A stretch of 18,108 bases of DNA. Source: Caulobacter sp. (GTDB lineage Bacteria; Pseudomonadota; Alphaproteobacteria; Caulobacterales; Caulobacteraceae). A program made the translations under genes and the position numbers. Where the stretch lies: assembly GCA_014378155.1 (NCBI GenBank), contig JACMOF010000349.1, positions 1 through 18,108 of the forward strand. Reading direction: 5' to 3'. The notes below the pieces were generated by a model, which saw only the letters and a list, made by a program, of their open reading frames with translations, was not told where the DNA came from and did no database searches. This document shows, piece after piece, positions 15,392-18,108 of this stretch. Positions within the stretch are counted from its first letter, which is position 1, and every line of letters starts with the position of its first letter.

Positions 15392-16333
15392 TCATTTCTC
15401 GGGCGGTTGGTTAAGGACTGGCCAGGAGGAGATTGGATCGGCCTGGCCGCCTATCAGTTGGCGATAGATTTCGGGAACCGGTGCGAACAGTACTAATATG
15501 CCAAGCACGGACATTGCACAGACCACCAACAGGCTGACCATTCCCGCAGGAGTTAGCAACAGGTTTAGCGAGCTCATATCCGGATTGAGGACCTGGGAAG
15601 CCCCTGAGAGGCCGCCGGCAATCAGACCCAGCATGCCGCCTAGCATCATGATGATCAGATTGACGATAACGAACAAGATGAACGCTAGCAGGTAGGTCCC
15701 GAACAGCGGCCAGAACCGTCCGCGCGTCATCGCCAATGCGCCCCTCAGGTCGATCTTGCCGGTCATGAAAGTCAGCACACCGATGAACGAGATCCGTACC
15801 GCCGTGTAGATCAGAAAGGCGAAGATGGCCGCCATGGCCACGAGCAGGGCCAGGGCCGTCGGGCCGTCTTGGTTGCCGGTCGCCAACCGGATCATGGCAA
15901 CAGCTACGCCGCTGACCAGCACCACTCCGACATAGGCCGCCAGCATGACCAAGCCCCAAATCAGCAGCGCCAGGAACTGTCGCACTTCGTCGCGGCCAAA
16001 ACGCAGGTGGGCAAACCCCCGGTCCGAAGGCCGCAACAGAACGCGATAGACCCCGGTAAATACGATGGCGAAGGCGGCGAGGGTCAGCAGCATGCTGAAC
16101 AGGGAGGCCGGCGCCAAGGCTTGCATCTGCCCCTCCATCTTCGCCAGTTCTTCCGCCTTTGGCGGCCATTGCGTGAGGGGATGAAGGTCTGAACCGCCCG
16201 AGACAATAATCAAGATGTTGGATATCGCCGACACGACCAGCAGGATCACGCCCCAGACCGCGACGGTGCGCGGATGCTCGCGCACCAGCCGGAAACCCGC
16301 TAGGGCAGCGTCCGTCGTCGAGAAAGTCTCCAT
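15392..16333 (-). CDS. Polytopic membrane protein, paralog 2 of the local family
   Basis: Predicted 313 aa from ATG 16333 (METFSTTDAALAGF), with AGGGAC 6 nt upstream; a longer in-frame start at 16396 adds non-family residues. Hydrophobic segments are near residues 25-46, 80-102, 122-150, 163-190, 215-250 and 270-295. Family blocks are AALAGFRLVREHP, RVLLRPSDRGFAHLRFGRDEVRQF and VRISFIGVLTFMTGKIDLRGALAMTRGRFW. An insertion rich in Lys/Glu (LTQWPPKAEELAKMEGQMQAL, ~53-75) between the first two helices is absent from paralog 1 and forms a soluble loop. It is closer to paralog 3 than to paralog 1 in the central blocks. The function is unknown. The 226-bp gap upstream (16334-16559) separates it from the divergent glutathione transferase gene; I see no convincing promoter there. 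Confidence 0.85.
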   Translation of the reverse strand: METFSTTDAALAGFRLVREHPRTVAVWGVILLVVSAISNILIIVSGGSDLHPLTQWPPKAEELAKMEGQMQALAPASLFSMLLTLAAFAIVFTGVYRVLLRPSDRGFAHLRFGRDEVRQFLALLIWGLVMLAAYVGVVLVSGVAVAMIRLATGNQDGPTALALLVAMAAIFAFLIYTAVRISFIGVLTFMTGKIDLRGALAMTRGRFWPLFGTYLLAFILFVIVNLIIMMLGGMLGLIAGGLSGASQVLNPDMSSLNLLLTPAGMVSLLVVCAMSVLGILVLFAPVPEIYRQLIGGQADPISSWPVLNQPPEK

Positions 16334-16559
16334 GGTCGAGTCCCTGTTCGTGCGGGCCAGCCCTAACAAGCTTCGCTCGCCCATAACAGCCTTCAATCGG
16401 CGCTCTACTGCTAAACGCCTGGGCTGGGGCGGCGTTCGAACTCCGCGATGGCACGAGATGCCGCTGGCGCGTCATCCACCGGCTTTTCAAGCCTCCATAA
16501 GACCTCTAACGTTTGTTTGAAAGTGGCCGAAAACAGGTCGCGACTGGAGGAAACGGCCG

Positions 16560-17174
16560 ATGAAGCTCTATGGCGAAGCCAACCCGGCGCCCAACCCGCG
16601 CCGGGTGCGGATGTTCCTGGCCGAGAAAGGCGTGGACCTGCCAGAAATCCGCGTTGCGTTGCGGAAAGGCGAGCACAAAACGGCCGAGCACAAGGCCCGC
16701 AACTCGCTGGGCCAGGTGCCGGTGCTGGAGCTCGACGATGGCCAGACGATCAGCGAGAGCGTCGCCATCTGCCGCTATCTGGAGGCCCTGCACCCGACGC
16801 CGCCGATGTTTGGATCCTGCGCCCTGACCCAGGCCCAGGTCGATATGTGGGTGCGGCGGATCGAGTTCCAGATCATGTCACCGGTGGCGATGTACTGGCG
16901 TCACGCCCATCCGCTGACCGCGTCGCTGTTGGCGCAGAACAACGACTTCGGCGAGTCCAACAAGCCGATCGTCGGCAAATCCATGCTGTGGCTGGACCGC
17001 GAGCTGGCCGACGGCCGGCCGTGGATCGCCGGCGAGGCCTATGGCATGGCCGACATCGTCGCCCTGACCACGATCGACTTCGCCGGCTTCATCGGGTTGG
17101 AGGTTCCCGACGAGGCCTCGGCGCTGAAGGCCTGGCGGGACCGCGCGTCGGCCCGGCCCAGCGCGGCGGCCTAA
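16560..17174 (+). CDS. Glutathione S-transferase family protein
   Basis: Predicted 204 aa, the usual length; ATG 16560 has GGAGG 9 nt upstream. The N-terminal thioredoxin-like domain begins MKLYGEANPAPNPRRVRMFLAEKG, where Asn/Pro replace the catalytic Ser/Tyr/Cys seen in other classes. It has the cis-proline in GQVPVLELDDG (~51-61) and the glutathione-binding SESVAICRYLEALHP (~64-79; Glu-Ser contacts the gamma-glutamyl group). The C-terminal helical domain has the folding motif GEAYGMADIVALTTIDF (~157-173). Such enzymes conjugate or reduce electrophiles with glutathione in the cytoplasm. The substrate is unknown and no operon partner exists. Its TAA overlaps the TAG of the convergent paralog 3 in the four bases CTAA (17171-17174), leaving no room for a terminator between them. 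Confidence 0.92.
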   Translation: MKLYGEANPAPNPRRVRMFLAEKGVDLPEIRVALRKGEHKTAEHKARNSLGQVPVLELDDGQTISESVAICRYLEALHPTPPMFGSCALTQAQVDMWVRRIEFQIMSPVAMYWRHAHPLTASLLAQNNDFGESNKPIVGKSMLWLDRELADGRPWIAGEAYGMADIVALTTIDFAGFIGLEVPDEASALKAWRDRASARPSAAA

Positions 17175-18043
17175 GCCGCCACTACCGCCACCGGCTCGCT
17201 GGCGTGCAGGTCGTGATAGGCGCGAGCCGGGGCGGCGGTCAGGATCACCATCTGGACGGTGAAGAAGAACGGGGCCAGCAGCATGTTGGCCAGGCCGGTC
17301 AGGGCCAGCATCACCACGTTGGTGATCCCGCCCGACAGCCCCAGGATCAGGCCCGCGACGACGGTCTGGGCCACGCCGACCAAGATGGTGATGATCACCG
17401 CCAGGCCGTACATCCACAGCAGCTGCCAGAAGTGGCGATCCGTCAGGGCCCAGGTCCGCCGCAGGTCGAGCCGGCCTTCGGCGAAGGTGGTGATCGACAG
17501 CAGCGACAGGCGAATGCCGAACCAGATCGACAGCCCCGCCACGGCGATCGTCCCCAGCACCTCGACCCAGCGATTGGTTTCCACCGCGCCCAGGCTGATC
17601 AGACCGGAGCCAATCAGCACCAGCAGCGCGCTGGGAAGGGCGGTGACGACCAGGGTCACCGCCCAGCCGACCAGGGCGACGACGAACTGCCGCGCCTCTT
17701 GCTTGCCGATCCGCATATAGGCCAGGCCATGATCATCCGGCCGCACCACCGCCCGCATGATCGCCACGGTGATCACCGACTGCAGCGCAACGGCCAAGGC
17801 GATCAGGGGCAGCAGGGTGCCCTTGCGGCGGGCGACGATATCGACCCACTCACGCAGGTCGTTGGTCCGCTGCAGCAGGGCCAGGTCGGCGCGCACCGAG
17901 CCGCCGAACGCGAAGGCCACCACCAGGCCCAGCATGACCAGCATCGCGAAATAGCAGGCCGCCCAGGCCAGCACCACGAGCGGCTTGCGGCGCGTCATGC
18001 GGACCCCTTCGAGCGCGGCTTCGACGGGCGAGAAGGTGGTCAT
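17171..18043 (-). CDS. Polytopic membrane protein, paralog 3 of the local family
   Basis: Predicted 290 aa from ATG 18043 (MTTFSPVEAALEGV), with a weak GGAA upstream. About six hydrophobic segments lie near residues 22-46, 75-95, 120-146, 158-180, 210-240 and 244-270. Family blocks are AALEGVRMTRRKP, RAVVRPDDHGLAYMRIGKQEARQF and IRLSLLSITTFAEGRLDLRRTWALTDRHFWQLLWMYGL. A charged loop (LALLQRTNDLREWVDIVARR, ~54-73) matches the position of the extra loop in paralog 2. The C-terminus is hydrophilic and short (HASEPVAVVAA). The protein is an inner-membrane protein of unknown role. It is separated from paralog 2 by the oppositely oriented glutathione transferase gene. Upstream bases to the window end hold only a small hairpin, GTCGAT...ATCGAC near 18084-18099. 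Confidence 0.88.
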   Translation of the reverse strand: MTTFSPVEAALEGVRMTRRKPLVVLAWAACYFAMLVMLGLVVAFAFGGSVRADLALLQRTNDLREWVDIVARRKGTLLPLIALAVALQSVITVAIMRAVVRPDDHGLAYMRIGKQEARQFVVALVGWAVTLVVTALPSALLVLIGSGLISLGAVETNRWVEVLGTIAVAGLSIWFGIRLSLLSITTFAEGRLDLRRTWALTDRHFWQLLWMYGLAVIITILVGVAQTVVAGLILGLSGGITNVVMLALTGLANMLLAPFFFTVQMVILTAAPARAYHDLHASEPVAVVAA

Positions 18044-18108
18044 GGCGCGAGAGTTCCAAGGGTCGTGGCGGGGGCTGCCTGGTGTCGATAGACATCGACC
18101 AGCGCAAC

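Noticed and set aside
16420..16470. GTTCGAACTC resembling a tRNA T-loop
   Set aside because: The flanking bases do not form a T-stem and no acceptor, D or anticodon arms can be built around it.

Overview
The window reads as a GC-rich alphaproteobacterial chromosome, almost certainly Caulobacter or a very close relative. The main support is the divergent fliX / flgI-flgJ(cheL)-flbY flagellar locus, with CtrA-like half-sites and a sigma-54 promoter. Further support comes from a one-cysteine DksA, a GTTC-N7-GTTC SOS box before uvrA, a Caulobacter-type housekeeping promoter (TTGTCG / GCTAAGAC), and CTAGAGC...GCTCTAG intergenic repeats. The organism call is an inference from gene content and motifs; no database search was run.

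Layout. Positions 1-388 hold the end of a flavin-containing monooxygenase gene. Facing it is an RTX-type calcium-binding protein (463-1806, minus), probably secreted by a type I system. Next on the minus strand is a tight pair: a crotonase-fold enoyl-CoA hydratase/isomerase (2603-3400) and a DUF3052-like protein (1957-2601). Their upstream region carries a striking set of inverted repeats. A stand-alone receiver protein (3727-4089) and an FMN-binding PPOX-family protein (4143-4757) follow on the plus strand. They end at a strong bidirectional terminator shared with dksA (4824-5252, minus).

Flagellar core. fliX (5428-5859, minus) and flgI (6090-7202, plus) diverge from a 230-bp control region. 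flgI, flgJ/cheL and flbY are translationally packed (1-nt overlap, then 2-nt gap). FlgI is the P-ring protein and the FlgJ-type protein is a rod-assembly factor. FliX couples flagellar assembly to FlbD/sigma-54 transcription. A DUF1203 protein and a membrane-bound hybrid histidine kinase (8742-10538) follow. Both flbY and the kinase gene end on a TAG that belongs to the outer arm of a roughly 106-bp palindromic repeat.

Right part. A small tail-anchored protein gene with a TTG start (10656-10859, minus) faces the kinase. uvrA (11202-14111) lies behind a perfect SOS box. From 14160 to 18043 three paralogous polytopic membrane protein genes lie on the minus strand, with a glutathione S-transferase gene (16560-17174, plus) between the second and third. 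The 330-bp gap between the first two holds what looks like the leader and N-terminal stub of a fourth paralog, plus a duplicated leader element. This expanding and decaying membrane-protein family is the least explained part of the window.
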